Source: Flavobacterium hankyongi (GTDB lineage: Bacteria; Bacteroidota; Bacteroidia; Flavobacteriales; Flavobacteriaceae). Taken from it: 64,000 nt of DNA. The DNA lies in NCBI RefSeq assembly GCF_036840915.1, contig NZ_CP085725.1, positions 1,860,001 through 1,924,000 on the forward strand, read 5' to 3'. Shown here in pieces: positions 39,374 through 48,174 of the stretch. The translations under genes and the position numbers were made by a program. Below the pieces are notes generated by a model. The model did no database searches, was not told where the DNA came from, and saw only the letters and a list, made by a program, of their open reading frames with translations. How positions within the stretch are numbered: position 1 is the first letter of the stretch; each line of letters begins with the position of its first letter.

Positions 39374-40108
39374 TTAAAAAACAACCTCTAAATTTAATTT
39401 CTCAGGTTCTTTTATATATTCATTAAAAGGATATTCAATAGTAACAGTTTTTCTATCTTCAGAAAACATAGCTGAAGTATTCGATACTTTTTTTACCGGT
39501 TTAGGGAAATGATACTTTATTATGTACTTAGACGATTCATAAATCATTTTATAAGAAGCCGCAGCCGAATCGTTTTCTAGTTTTCTCAAAGCTTCTTTAT
39601 CAACAGTCGCTTTACGAGAAAACTTTTTACCGTTGTAAGTATAATTTATTTTTGCCGCACTGGAACCAAATCCACCCATATCCCCCATTGGGTTTCCTTT
39701 TGCCTGACCTTTATTCATTTTTTGAAGTTCCGACATACTTGACATTACTTCCTGCAATTCTGCAACCGATTTAAAATCGGTATTCATGGCAAACAAAAAT
39801 TGTTTTGTATCAAAATTCATCTTCATGCGCATATTGAACTTTTCAAGACTTTTAATTTTAGCTTGTTCTTCTTTGGGAAGTTTTGCTATACTATCTTTTT
39901 GAGCAGCAAATATTTCTTTAAATGAAAACACAGAATCTATATTCTTTTCTTGCTTCAAAGAATCTTTTGGCATCATAGCCATAATACTTGAACCATCCAT
40001 ATCAAGATTGTATTTTCCGGTTCCATCAGGATTTATAGTTATTTCTTCAGTAAAAGTACAACTGGTTAAAACAATTAATAAGGAGAATAATAAGAGTATT
40101 TTTTTCAT
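39374..40108 (-). CDS. Lipoprotein of unknown function
   Basis: 244-aa protein with lipobox LIVLTSCTFTEE (Cys at 17), followed at once by ITINPDGTGKYNLDMDGSSIMAMM, a start seen in a Bacteroidota lipoprotein family without known function. A Met-rich central part (MRMKMNFDTKQFLFAMNTDF, GNPMGDMGGFG) follows. It has its own predicted promoter, divergent from lysS. Confidence 0.8.
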   Translation of the reverse strand: MKKILLLFSLLIVLTSCTFTEEITINPDGTGKYNLDMDGSSIMAMMPKDSLKQEKNIDSVFSFKEIFAAQKDSIAKLPKEEQAKIKSLEKFNMRMKMNFDTKQFLFAMNTDFKSVAELQEVMSSMSELQKMNKGQAKGNPMGDMGGFGSSAAKINYTYNGKKFSRKATVDKEALRKLENDSAAASYKMIYESSKYIIKYHFPKPVKKVSNTSAMFSEDRKTVTIEYPFNEYIKEPEKLNLEVVF

Positions 40109-40124
40109 GTAAATTTAGTTTTGT

Positions 40125-40156
40125 CAAAGATAAGCATTCTGCACCCCAAATCACAA
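40125..40156 (-). promoter_or_regulatory. Predicted promoter of the 244-aa lipoprotein
   Basis: On the minus strand TTG (40154-40156), 21-nt spacer, TATCTTTG (40125-40132), a match to TTG-N17-23-TAnnTTTG, 17 bases before the ATG. Confidence 0.65.
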
Positions 40157-40210
40157 AAATCAAAATCTAAATATTTCACAAGATTAAGCCATAACGTTAA
40201 ACCTAAACTT

Positions 40211-40240
40211 TTGAACTTGAAGCAAAATAAATTATCTTTG
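40211..40240 (+). promoter_or_regulatory. Predicted promoter of lysS
   Basis: TTG (40211-40213), 19-nt spacer, TATCTTTG (40233-40240); a full consensus match, 20 bases before the lysS ATG. Confidence 0.75.
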
Positions 40241-40260
40241 CACCCTTAAAAATAATTGCT

Positions 40261-41952
40261 ATGCAACTTTCGGAACAAGAAATCATTAGAAGAGACAAGC
40301 TGAACGCTTTGCGTGAACTGGGCATTAACCCTTATCCTGCCAACTTATATCCTGTTGACCATACATCAAAAAAGGCGAAGGAAAACTTCGAAGAAGGCAA
40401 GAAGGTGGTTGTAGCTGGACGTATCATGAGTATGCGCGATCAAGGGAAAGCTTGTTTTGCCGAATTGCAAGATAGTGAAGGAAGAATTCAGTTATACTTA
40501 AATAGAGATGTTATCTGTCCAGGCGATGACAAAACATTATACAATCAGGTTTTTAGAAAACTAACAGACCTTGGGGACTTCATAGGTGTTGAAGGCGAAT
40601 TATTCACTACTCAAGTAGGAGCAAAATGTGTACGTGTATCAAATTTTACTTTTTTAAGCAAAACATTACGTCCATTACCTTTACCAAAAACTGATGAAGA
40701 AGGTAAAGTATTTGATGCTTTCGTGGATCCAGAGCTACGTTACCGTATGCGTTACGTAGATTTAGTGGTAAATCCTCAGGTGAAAGAAGTTTTCATGAAG
40801 AGAACCAAATTGTTCACCGCTATGCGTACGTTTTTTAACGAAGCAGGTTATATGGAGGTAGAAACTCCGGTTTTACAATCGATTCCAGGTGGTGCAGCGG
40901 CTCGCCCGTTTATCACGCATCATAATAGCTTAGACATTCCATTGTACATGAGAATCGCGAACGAATTATATCTAAAAAGATTAATCGTAGGTGGTTTTGA
41001 CGGAGTTTACGAATTTTCGAAAAATTTCCGTAACGAAGGAATGGACAGAACCCACAATCCAGAATTTACCGCTATGGAAATTTATGTAGCCTACAAAGAC
41101 TACAACTGGATGATGACTATGACCGAAAATTTACTAGAATATTGTGCATTACAGGTTAATGGTACTACTGAAGCTACTTTTGGAGAACACAAAGTTGACT
41201 TTAAAGCACCATATGCTCGTGTAACTATGACTGACGCTATCAAACAATTCACAGGTTTTGATATTACTGGAAAAACCGAAGCAGAATTATTTGAAGCGGC
41301 AAAATCAATGGGAATTGAGGTTAACGAAACCATGGGTAAAGGAAAATTGATTGATGAAATTTTTGGTGAGAAATGTGAAGGAAACTTCATCCAGCCAACC
41401 TTCATTACCGATTATCCAAAAGAAATGTCTCCATTGTGTAAATCACACCGTGACAACCCAGAATTAACAGAACGTTTTGAATTGATGGTTTGTGGAAAAG
41501 AAATTGCCAATGCTTATTCAGAATTAAATGATCCAATAGATCAAAGAGAACGTTTTGAAGCACAGATGGCTTTAGCAGCTAAAGGAGATGACGAAGCTAA
41601 CGGAATTATTGACGAAGATTTCTTACGTGCTTTAGAATATGGTATGCCTCCAACCTCAGGTTTAGGAATTGGAATGGACAGATTAATCATGTTTTTAACC
41701 AACAATGCTTCTATTCAAGAAGTATTATTCTTCCCGCAAATGCGTCCGGAGAAAAAAGGACCAGAATTAACCGAAGATGAAAAATTTATTATCGATTTGT
41801 TAAAAGCTGAGAACAATCAATCCCTTGCTACACTAAAAGAAAAATCAGCTTTAAGTGGTAAAAAATGGGATGCAGCCATGAAAGGATTAAGCAAACATGG
41901 CTTAACAAAAGTGGTTGTGGATGGTGATAATAAAACAGTGGTTTTGAATTAA
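40261..41952 (+). CDS. lysS: Lysyl-tRNA synthetase, class II
   Basis: 563-aa enzyme with an N-terminal OB-fold anticodon-binding domain (VVVAGRIMSMRDQGKACFAELQDSEGRIQLY) and class II motifs 1 (RTFFNEAGYMEVETPVL), 2 (FRNEGMDRTHNPEFTAMEIY) and 3 (GLGIGMDRLIMFL). A C-terminal tail of about 60 residues after motif 3 is common in Bacteroidota LysRS and has a helix-turn-helix-like look (LLKAENNQSLATLKEKSALSGKKWDAAMKGLSKHGLTKV). Monocistronic. Confidence 0.97.
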   Translation: MQLSEQEIIRRDKLNALRELGINPYPANLYPVDHTSKKAKENFEEGKKVVVAGRIMSMRDQGKACFAELQDSEGRIQLYLNRDVICPGDDKTLYNQVFRKLTDLGDFIGVEGELFTTQVGAKCVRVSNFTFLSKTLRPLPLPKTDEEGKVFDAFVDPELRYRMRYVDLVVNPQVKEVFMKRTKLFTAMRTFFNEAGYMEVETPVLQSIPGGAAARPFITHHNSLDIPLYMRIANELYLKRLIVGGFDGVYEFSKNFRNEGMDRTHNPEFTAMEIYVAYKDYNWMMTMTENLLEYCALQVNGTTEATFGEHKVDFKAPYARVTMTDAIKQFTGFDITGKTEAELFEAAKSMGIEVNETMGKGKLIDEIFGEKCEGNFIQPTFITDYPKEMSPLCKSHRDNPELTERFELMVCGKEIANAYSELNDPIDQRERFEAQMALAAKGDDEANGIIDEDFLRALEYGMPPTSGLGIGMDRLIMFLTNNASIQEVLFFPQMRPEKKGPELTEDEKFIIDLLKAENNQSLATLKEKSALSGKKWDAAMKGLSKHGLTKVVVDGDNKTVVLN

Positions 41953-41972
41953 CAATCCCTCAAATCATAATA

Positions 41973-42005
41973 TAAAAAAAGGAACTCTATCGAGTTCCTT
42001 TTTTT
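41973..42005. terminator. Bidirectional terminator between lysS and the PepSY gene
   Basis: AAAGGAACTC / GAGTTCCTTT with loop TATC, flanked by A and T runs. It overlaps the end of the convergent PepSY gene. Confidence 0.9.
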
Positions 42006-43578
42006 ATTTCTTAAATAACAATCGCATACCCAATATCGCGGATATAAACAATCCGATAGCTGCTAAAGTCATGACTAAATCTCTAATGGTTTTTCCTGCC
42101 CAATCCATCCACAAAAATTTATGAAAAAAGGCAAAGCTATACCCTTCTGCTCTATCTGAGTTTTTCACAACAGCCGCAATTCGTGAAGCATCTGTCGCTA
42201 CAAAATAAGTTGTTTCTTCAGGAGTATCATACGCTAATTTAACAACCGGTAAACGTTTATTGACAAAACCGTATTCCCGATTATCAAACTCAGTCAATAC
42301 TTTTGTTTCGAGCAATGGAGCTGCTTTGATACTACATTTTTTTTCTTCTGAAAATGAATCAGATTCACAGCATGAAGCAGTAGAATTACCTCCATCAAAA
42401 TAATTGGCTAAAAATTTGGCATACTTAAAATCCATCTCTTTGTCCAAAACATTTGTTGCAGCATTTATATACACAACATCCGCAACTGGAGCCACTTTCT
42501 TTTTCCATTTCTCTTCTGCTAAAGGAGCATGTTCTGTTTCATCGGCCTTCAATTCACATCGATAATACACGGAATCCTGAAATTGAATCAAACTTATATT
42601 TAAGAGTTTCTTTTGGTCAACCGCTATATTTTGATTGGACAATTTAATTTTATCCATTTTTAAATCCGGTTGATAGACCATTTCCTGAAGCGGTACAGGA
42701 TTCCATTTTTTGGTTAAATGATAGACTCCACTAAAAGCAAAACCAATACAAAAGATTGAAAAAGCCAAGCCATATTTACGGTGACTTATTCTTTTGTTGT
42801 TTGTATGATTCGGTTGTATTTTTTTAAATTGTTTCCAGAAAAAACCATAAATGAGTAATCCCGAAATGGCCGACAGCAAAATAATTCCTAACAAAACCGT
42901 CAGAATCACAATCCGTACCGAATTAGTAGCAATGGCATCTAAAAAAGACCAATTGTGAAACGTATCAAAAAACCAAATAAAAGCTTGTCTAGATACCGGA
43001 TTGAAAGTCGCTAGTTTACTTGAACCCGTTTCTACATAAACCTGCATTTTGTCTGGACGGTCAAATACTACTTTATAAACCGGCAAATAACGGTTTATGT
43101 ATTTGTATTGTGAATCAAATTGAGTCAACAAAGTGGTTTTTACAATTTTACTTTGATGATCGTCTAGAAAATAACGCGCTAACCAATGCGCATAGATGAC
43201 ATCGCCGTTATTTATTTTTTTGGTGGTTGAGGCATCAAAATAATCTATCTTTTCATTGCTCCATTTAACTTGATAAAACCAATTTCCATCCATTTCTACC
43301 AATCGGAAATTTTTAAAAGTATCTATTTTATTAACTTTTAAAATCTCCTGAATGGAAAAGGTAACTTTGACCGAATCGACAACTTTAGGCTCTACAAATT
43401 CCTTTTTGATTTCCGGTTTAAAAAAATGCGCCATAAAAGGATGCATAATTCCAGACAAGCACCATAAAACAACTGGCACAAGCGTTATCATGGCGAAGAA
43501 TCTATGCCATTTATACACTCTTTGTTTTGTCTTTTTTTCTATTTTTTCTAAAAGTGATTTTTCTTTTTTCATACTCAT
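42004..43578 (-). CDS. PepSY-associated transmembrane protein, candidate metal or siderophore reductase
   Basis: 524-aa inner-membrane protein with four main transmembrane helices (FFAMITLVPVVLWCLSGIM; IVILTVLLGIILLSAISGLLIYGFF; YGLAFSIFCIGFAFSGVYHL; LVMTLAAIGLFISAILGMRLLF) and two periplasmic loops of PepSY type. Members often reduce siderophore-bound or free metal after TonB-dependent uptake. Unusually, the second loop carries a Cys cluster near residues 400-416 (SCCESDSFSEEKKC), which suggests a soft metal such as copper. It overlaps the TonB receptor gene by four bases (ATGA). Confidence 0.88.
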   Translation of the reverse strand: MSMKKEKSLLEKIEKKTKQRVYKWHRFFAMITLVPVVLWCLSGIMHPFMAHFFKPEIKKEFVEPKVVDSVKVTFSIQEILKVNKIDTFKNFRLVEMDGNWFYQVKWSNEKIDYFDASTTKKINNGDVIYAHWLARYFLDDHQSKIVKTTLLTQFDSQYKYINRYLPVYKVVFDRPDKMQVYVETGSSKLATFNPVSRQAFIWFFDTFHNWSFLDAIATNSVRIVILTVLLGIILLSAISGLLIYGFFWKQFKKIQPNHTNNKRISHRKYGLAFSIFCIGFAFSGVYHLTKKWNPVPLQEMVYQPDLKMDKIKLSNQNIAVDQKKLLNISLIQFQDSVYYRCELKADETEHAPLAEEKWKKKVAPVADVVYINAATNVLDKEMDFKYAKFLANYFDGGNSTASCCESDSFSEEKKCSIKAAPLLETKVLTEFDNREYGFVNKRLPVVKLAYDTPEETTYFVATDASRIAAVVKNSDRAEGYSFAFFHKFLWMDWAGKTIRDLVMTLAAIGLFISAILGMRLLFKK

Positions 43579-45710
43579 AATGTCAAATCATATTGTAACC
43601 CAAAAACGAAAGTTCTCGGTGCTGCGGCTGTGTAAGTAGGTTGCGAAGTACTTGTATTTCCTCGAGTCACGTTATAGGCATACAGTTTATTGGTAAAATT
43701 CATCACATTCAAATAAGCTTCAATTCCTTTTATCTTGTAAGCCACCCTACCATTAAAAACATTATAACCCTCATATTTCACCATATTTACCTGATCTTGA
43801 TACCAACTGGAAACATATTGCCACTCGGCAGCAATTCTAAAATTAGGAAGCCATTTGGGATAGTAACTCACTTCTGAATTACCTACCCATTTGGGAGCAG
43901 AAGGCATTTCTTTTCCGTTTAAATTTTTAACAGGATCGCTAGCCTTTTCGGAGATTTCAAAATCAATAAAAGTATGTTGTGCAGCCGTTCCTCCTACTCT
44001 TAGATTAAATTGTTGAGACGGTTTATAATTGACCGCAAATTCAACTCCTTTGTGACGCGTTTTTCCCGCCGAACGATAATCAAAAGAATTGTCTGGCTGA
44101 CGGATGTTCAACAGTTCATTTTCACCATCCATGTAATATAGAGCATATTCAAAATTCCATTTTCTATCAAAAAAGGACAACCATCCACCCACTTCATAAT
44201 TGTTAAACGTTGCCTCTTTAAGATTGTAATAAAATTCGGCTGGAACTCCTGTTGTCCCTCCAGTTCCCGGTTTTAATCGAAAAATAGACGTTACTCCTGG
44301 CGGCGCGAAACCTTGTGCATAATTAGCATAAAAACCTGCAGTTTTAAACGGATTATAATTAGTACCTGCTTTAAATGTAAATTGACCGAAATCTTTTTTA
44401 CCCGACGAATTAGCCAAAGTATTATTATAATCAATATTCATTTGATCAAATCGTCCGCCCACAGTCACAACCAGCTTTTCTATAGGCTTCACACTCACTT
44501 GGGTAAAACCTGCATAATTATAAATAGTCCCATTATATTCCGATAATTTGATATCGGGTCTTTCTGCCAGTAGTTCATAGTAATTAACCGTTTGTCCCCC
44601 AGGATTTAAATTCGCTTTCAAATCAATTTGATACGCCCAATAATCAATGGGAGAACGATCAAACAAACCGCCTGCTACAAGAGTAGTATTTAAAAAATCG
44701 AATTTCTGATTGTGCTGTACCAGTAAGCCGTAACTTTTGAAGTTATTCGAATTAATTTCTCCCGTAGCAGTGCTTTCACCAGGTTTCCATTTAATAGCAT
44801 AAGAAGGATTTTGACCCAATTTATTATCACGCAAAAAAGCAGTAACCGAGGTGGCCTTATCTTGTCCCCAACAATGCTCATACATTAATTTGGTTCTAAG
44901 CGCATCCGACTTACGGTAAGTGAAATCCGTCTGACTTTTATAAGATCTATTGTTAAAATCGTTTTCATTTACAGTACCAGACATGTCCGAATAATACTTC
45001 CCGTAAAAAACTGTCGCGACAATTTTATCATTCGCAGAAAAAGTATAATCCAATCGGGCATTAATATTATTTTTATCATAATCGGAAAAAGTCATCCATG
45101 AATTTCGCTGAAGAGACGTCAAACCAGCCATATGAAAACCAAATTTCCCGACAGTTCCCGAAGCCATCGTTTGAAAACGATGATATCCCCACTGATCTGC
45201 TTGATATCCTATCTTGATTTGATTTCTATCAGAAGGTTTTTTAGAAATTAAATTCACGGCACCACCCACTGCTTCGGGTCCGTATAAAGAAGAAACCGGT
45301 CCTTTAACCACTTCAATATTTTGTAAATTAAACTGGTTGATTTCCAACAGGGCATTGTGGTTAAAAACCCCCATCGGGCGGATAGGCAATCCGTCTTCCA
45401 AATACAAATAATACGAGTTGGTTGTCATGGGTTGGCGAATAGCCATCATGTGCTGCTCGTTTCCTAAATTGGTCATTAAAACTCCAGGTGTTTTATTCAC
45501 AATCTCATAAACTGCAGCTGCTTTGGTTTCGCTAATTTGCTTCTCAGAAAGCTTGGTAATAGAGACCGGAGTTTCTGTTTTTCGGGTCAAAGTACGATTG
45601 GAAGTAATTACTACATCATCCAGCAATTTGACACATAACGAATCTGTTTTTTTGTTTTGTCCATAGGACATTTGCCCTAACACCATTAAGGCAAGGAATA
45701 TTTTTTTCAT
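43575..45710 (-). CDS. TonB-dependent outer-membrane receptor, candidate copper importer
   Basis: 711-aa receptor with signal peptide (MKKIFLALMVLGQMSYGQ), plug domain (DDVVITSNRTLTRKTETPVSITKLSEKQI, NIEVVKGPVSSLYGPEAVGGAVNLISKKP) and beta-barrel ending FVFGLQYDLTL. The plug contains a Met/His-rich stretch (NEQHMMAIRQPM). The ligand is not proven. The next genes are PepSY and, upstream, a Cys/Met-rich small protein, all beside the nos locus. In Pseudomonas a TonB-dependent channel (NosA/OprC) brings copper for N2O reductase, so copper is a reasonable guess; iron chelates are the alternative. Confidence 0.88.
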   Translation of the reverse strand: MKKIFLALMVLGQMSYGQNKKTDSLCVKLLDDVVITSNRTLTRKTETPVSITKLSEKQISETKAAAVYEIVNKTPGVLMTNLGNEQHMMAIRQPMTTNSYYLYLEDGLPIRPMGVFNHNALLEINQFNLQNIEVVKGPVSSLYGPEAVGGAVNLISKKPSDRNQIKIGYQADQWGYHRFQTMASGTVGKFGFHMAGLTSLQRNSWMTFSDYDKNNINARLDYTFSANDKIVATVFYGKYYSDMSGTVNENDFNNRSYKSQTDFTYRKSDALRTKLMYEHCWGQDKATSVTAFLRDNKLGQNPSYAIKWKPGESTATGEINSNNFKSYGLLVQHNQKFDFLNTTLVAGGLFDRSPIDYWAYQIDLKANLNPGGQTVNYYELLAERPDIKLSEYNGTIYNYAGFTQVSVKPIEKLVVTVGGRFDQMNIDYNNTLANSSGKKDFGQFTFKAGTNYNPFKTAGFYANYAQGFAPPGVTSIFRLKPGTGGTTGVPAEFYYNLKEATFNNYEVGGWLSFFDRKWNFEYALYYMDGENELLNIRQPDNSFDYRSAGKTRHKGVEFAVNYKPSQQFNLRVGGTAAQHTFIDFEISEKASDPVKNLNGKEMPSAPKWVGNSEVSYYPKWLPNFRIAAEWQYVSSWYQDQVNMVKYEGYNVFNGRVAYKIKGIEAYLNVMNFTNKLYAYNVTRGNTSTSQPTYTAAAPRTFVFGLQYDLTL

Positions 45711-45742
45711 TAGTAAAGTTTAAGCAATTACATTATAGCTCA

Positions 45743-45756
45743 TTGACTTATGTCAA
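45743..45756. promoter_or_regulatory. Fnr/Crp-type palindrome TTGAC-N4-GTCAA before the TonB receptor
   Basis: TTGACTTATGTCAA is a perfect palindrome with core TGA-N6-TCA, 33 bases before the receptor ATG. No -7 box lies 37 bp away as at the other sites, so here it may act differently, for example as a repressor site, or be fortuitous. Confidence 0.45.
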
Positions 45757-45804
45757 CAAGAAATCAATCTGTTTTTGTAACAGATTCAAAAACGCAATCA
45801 AAAA

Positions 45805-46173
45805 CTAAACTGTGGGAGGGTGAAATACCGAAGTAAGTTGACAGAAATGGTATAAATTAGAATAATGAGAAATTGGTTCTTTGGAAGTTGGCCAATACTC
45901 ATTTTCTAAATCATAAGAAACTAAGGGTTGAAAAAATAAAATTTCCGATTCGGTGTGAACCGTCTTTTTGTCTGATGAAATGGGTTTTTCATCTTCAGCG
46001 GCTTTTGCCATTTCTTTCATCAAATGACATTTACCGTTACATTTCATTTCAGGTTTGTCTTTGTTTTCACAAAGCACTTTTGAAATATATTCATAATTTA
46101 AAGCATATTCTAAAACCGGAAATAAGGGCTTTAAAAAAAACAGTAAGGCGATTATGAATAGTATCTTTTTCAC
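45805..46173 (-). CDS. Small exported Cys/Met-rich protein, TonB-receptor partner
   Basis: 122-aa protein with an N-terminal hydrophobic segment (KILFIIALLFFLKPLFPVL) that acts as signal or anchor. Cys35, Met43, Cys45, Cys49, His50, Met52 and Met55 (KPEMKCNGKCHLMKEM) form a likely soft-metal site. Similar small proteins precede TonB receptors in Bacteroidota; no function is established. The start is GTG at 46173, only 5 bases from the G of a perfect -7 box, so the mRNA may be leaderless. It is divergent from the Crp/Fnr gene and shares its palindromic operator. Confidence 0.7.
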   Translation of the reverse strand: MKKILFIIALLFFLKPLFPVLEYALNYEYISKVLCENKDKPEMKCNGKCHLMKEMAKAAEDEKPISSDKKTVHTESEILFFQPLVSYDLENEYWPTSKEPISHYSNLYHFCQLTSVFHPPTV

Positions 46174-46177
46174 ACTA

Positions 46178-46185
46178 CAAAGATA
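46178..46185 (-). promoter_or_regulatory. Predicted -7 box of the Cys/Met-rich protein
   Basis: TATCTTTG on the minus strand. Its G (46178) is 37.5 bp from the centre of the palindrome at 46208-46223. Confidence 0.65.
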
Positions 46186-46207
46186 TCTTTTATTAACGTC
46201 AAAAAAA

Positions 46208-46223
46208 TATGATTTTAATCATA
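46208..46223. promoter_or_regulatory. Fnr/Crp-type operator shared by two divergent promoters
   Basis: TATGATT-TT-AATCATA, a perfect 7-bp inverted repeat with TGAT-N4-ATCA core, close to the FNR consensus TTGATNNNNATCAA. It is centred exactly 37.5 bp from the G of both flanking -7 boxes, that is about -41.5 from both predicted start sites, the class II activator position. Confidence 0.7.
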
Positions 46224-46245
46224 AATACATTTTACTCACAACAAT

Positions 46246-46253
46246 TAAATTTG
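46246..46253 (+). promoter_or_regulatory. Predicted -7 box of the Crp/Fnr gene
   Basis: TAAATTTG matches TAnnTTTG; its G is 37.5 bp from the operator centre. The ATG follows at 46301, giving a leader of about 45 nt. Confidence 0.65.
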
Positions 46254-46300
46254 TTTTCCTTAAATTAGGTTCTACAAACAAACAGGACTAAATTAAAAAA

Positions 46301-46891
46301 ATGCAAATAGATATTGATATCTTATTTACTTGGGGTGCTGTAGCCAAAAAATACAAAAAAAACGAAGTTATTTTTTGTGAGAGTGAAAGTGCTCTTTTTT
46401 ACTATCAAGTAATTGAAGGAACTGTTCGAATGTATAATGCTAACGAGGAGGGCAAAGAATTCACCCAGGGGTATTTTTCTATTGGTCAGAGTTTTGGAGA
46501 GCCTCCATTGTTTACCGATTGTAAATATCCTTCTACAGCGATTTGTATCCAGGATTGTACTATTTTAAAACTTTCAAAAGATAAGTTTTTAAAAATTCTG
46601 GACGATTATCCTTATTTACAAAAAGAGTTTTTAAAACTCATGTGCTTGAGGATTTTATCCAAATCAAATACTACAAAAGACATTGTCAATCAGAAACCGG
46701 AACATCGCATTGTGTCTTTTTTAAATTCGGTAAAGTCTGAAAAAAATTGCACAGAAAAATTAATCATTCCTTTTACACGACAAGAAATTGCCAATTTCAC
46801 TGGTTTACGGGTAGAAACAGTTATAAGATCTTGTAGCAAACTAAAAGAAGAAAAAATAATTGATATCATAGACCATAAAATTTATTATTGA
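46301..46891 (+). CDS. Crp/Fnr-family transcription regulator
   Basis: 196-aa regulator with an N-terminal cyclic-nucleotide-type beta-roll (NEVIFCESESALFYYQVIEGTVRMYNANEEGKEFTQGYFSIGQSFGE) and a C-terminal winged helix (FTRQEIANFTGLRVETVIRSCSKLKEEKII). The recognition helix ETVIR keeps the Glu and Arg of FNR (ETISR) that read the TGA half-site. The N-terminal Cys set of oxygen-sensing FNR is absent, so a heme/NO-sensing (DNR-like) or ligand-free mode is more likely. It may activate its own promoter and the neighbouring N2O-respiration genes. Its stop overlaps the next ATG (TGATG). Confidence 0.9.
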   Translation: MQIDIDILFTWGAVAKKYKKNEVIFCESESALFYYQVIEGTVRMYNANEEGKEFTQGYFSIGQSFGEPPLFTDCKYPSTAICIQDCTILKLSKDKFLKILDDYPYLQKEFLKLMCLRILSKSNTTKDIVNQKPEHRIVSFLNSVKSEKNCTEKLIIPFTRQEIANFTGLRVETVIRSCSKLKEEKIIDIIDHKIYY

Positions 46892-48096
46892 TGACAAAAT
46901 CTATTCAATTCTGGATTAAATTTTCACTGTTAAATCTACTTATTGTAGCGTTATTTGGATTATTAATGCGCTACAAAATAGGGTTTGAATTTCCGTATTT
47001 GAATCAGAAAAATTTGCAACACGCCCATTCCCATTTTGCTTTTGCCGGATGGATTAGTCACTCCTTAATGTGTTTCATGATTTATTTTTTAGAAAAGAAC
47101 AACCTTCTAAAACACCCAAAAACATACCAGCGTATCATTATTTCAAACTTGTTGTGCTCCTATGGCATGTTAGTTTTTTTTACTTTTCAAGGCTATGCAT
47201 TTGCTTCCATACTCTTTTCAACTTTATCTATAGTCGTTGCTTACGTTTTTGCTTATGTCTTTTGGAAGAATGTAAAAACCGTCGAATTCAATACTATAGT
47301 CAAAAATTGGTTTAAAGCAGGTTTGGTTTTTAATGTTTTATCCTCATTAGGCACTTTTTATTTGGCTTACATGATGGCTTCAAAAGACATTCATGAAAAA
47401 CAATATTTGGCCTCCATCTATTTTTACCTTCATTTTCAATACAACGGATGGTTCTCATTTATTGTCTTAGGTCTTTTTCATGATTATTTTAAGCTAAATC
47501 AGCAGAAGTATGTAAAAATATTCTGGTTGTTTTGTATCGCTTGTATTCCAACCTATTTTTTATCAACCTTGTGGCTTGAACTTCCTATTTGGATTTATAG
47601 CTTAACTATCGCGGGAGCCATTATTCAAACCTATGCCTGGTTTAGATTTGTTTATTATTTCATTCAGGATAAAAGAAATGATTTACATCAAATTCCTTTC
47701 TTCTTACGTTATATTTTACTCTTTATAGGCTTTGCCATGAGTGTAAAATTACTTTTGCAACTAGGCTCTACCGTTCCTTCTGTCAGCAAGCTTGCTTTCG
47801 GTTTTAGACCTATCGTAATCGCTTATTTGCATTTGGTTTTATTGGCAATTATTAGTTTATCTATTTTGTTCTACGGGTATTCTACACAATTAATCCGAAA
47901 TAATAAAGCAATCAAATTGGGCATTCTTATTTTCACTGTTGGGGTAATCGTCAACGAATTAATTCTTGCCGTGCAAGGGATTGCTTCGTTTAGCTACACC
48001 TTGATTCCGTATGTTGACAAAATGCTTTTTGGAGCCGCTATTATTTTGGTAAGCGGAATAGGAATAACTGCATTTTCCTCAATCAAAGAAGAATAA
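46891..48096 (+). CDS. Twelve-TM membrane protein resembling heme-copper oxidase subunit I
   Basis: 401-aa protein with about twelve hydrophobic segments. Histidine-rich membrane motifs are QHAHSHFAFAGW in helix 2, YLHFQYNGW in helix 6 and YLHLV in helix 10. Number of helices and His placement recall heme-copper oxidase and NO reductase subunit I, but the complete ligand set (HH in helix 7, HxH in helix 10) is not present, so it is probably not a classical oxidase. It is translationally coupled to the Crp/Fnr gene; a role in NO or heme metabolism is inferred from context. The ATG at 46891 is preferred to the TTG at 46888. Confidence 0.75.
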   Translation: MTKSIQFWIKFSLLNLLIVALFGLLMRYKIGFEFPYLNQKNLQHAHSHFAFAGWISHSLMCFMIYFLEKNNLLKHPKTYQRIIISNLLCSYGMLVFFTFQGYAFASILFSTLSIVVAYVFAYVFWKNVKTVEFNTIVKNWFKAGLVFNVLSSLGTFYLAYMMASKDIHEKQYLASIYFYLHFQYNGWFSFIVLGLFHDYFKLNQQKYVKIFWLFCIACIPTYFLSTLWLELPIWIYSLTIAGAIIQTYAWFRFVYYFIQDKRNDLHQIPFFLRYILLFIGFAMSVKLLLQLGSTVPSVSKLAFGFRPIVIAYLHLVLLAIISLSILFYGYSTQLIRNNKAIKLGILIFTVGVIVNELILAVQGIASFSYTLIPYVDKMLFGAAIILVSGIGITAFSSIKEE

Positions 48097-48107
48097 AATC
48101 CTTTTTG

Positions 48108-48119
48108 TGATTTAAGTCA
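48108..48119. promoter_or_regulatory. Fnr/Crp-type half-palindrome before the fasciclin gene
   Basis: TGATTTAAGTCA keeps the TGA-N6-TCA core. A one-mismatch -7 box TACTTTAG (48143-48150) has its G 36.5 bp from the centre, the same geometry as the operator at 46208. Confidence 0.5.
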
Positions 48120-48174
48120 TAAATTTTTGATTTACAAAGCAATACTTTAGCCTTGTATTTTAAAAATGTTCATT

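Noticed and set aside
45767..45785. ATCTGTT / AACAGAT hairpin as a terminator after the Cys/Met-rich protein
   Set aside because: Only 7 bp with no T tract on the relevant strand; it was not listed as a terminator.
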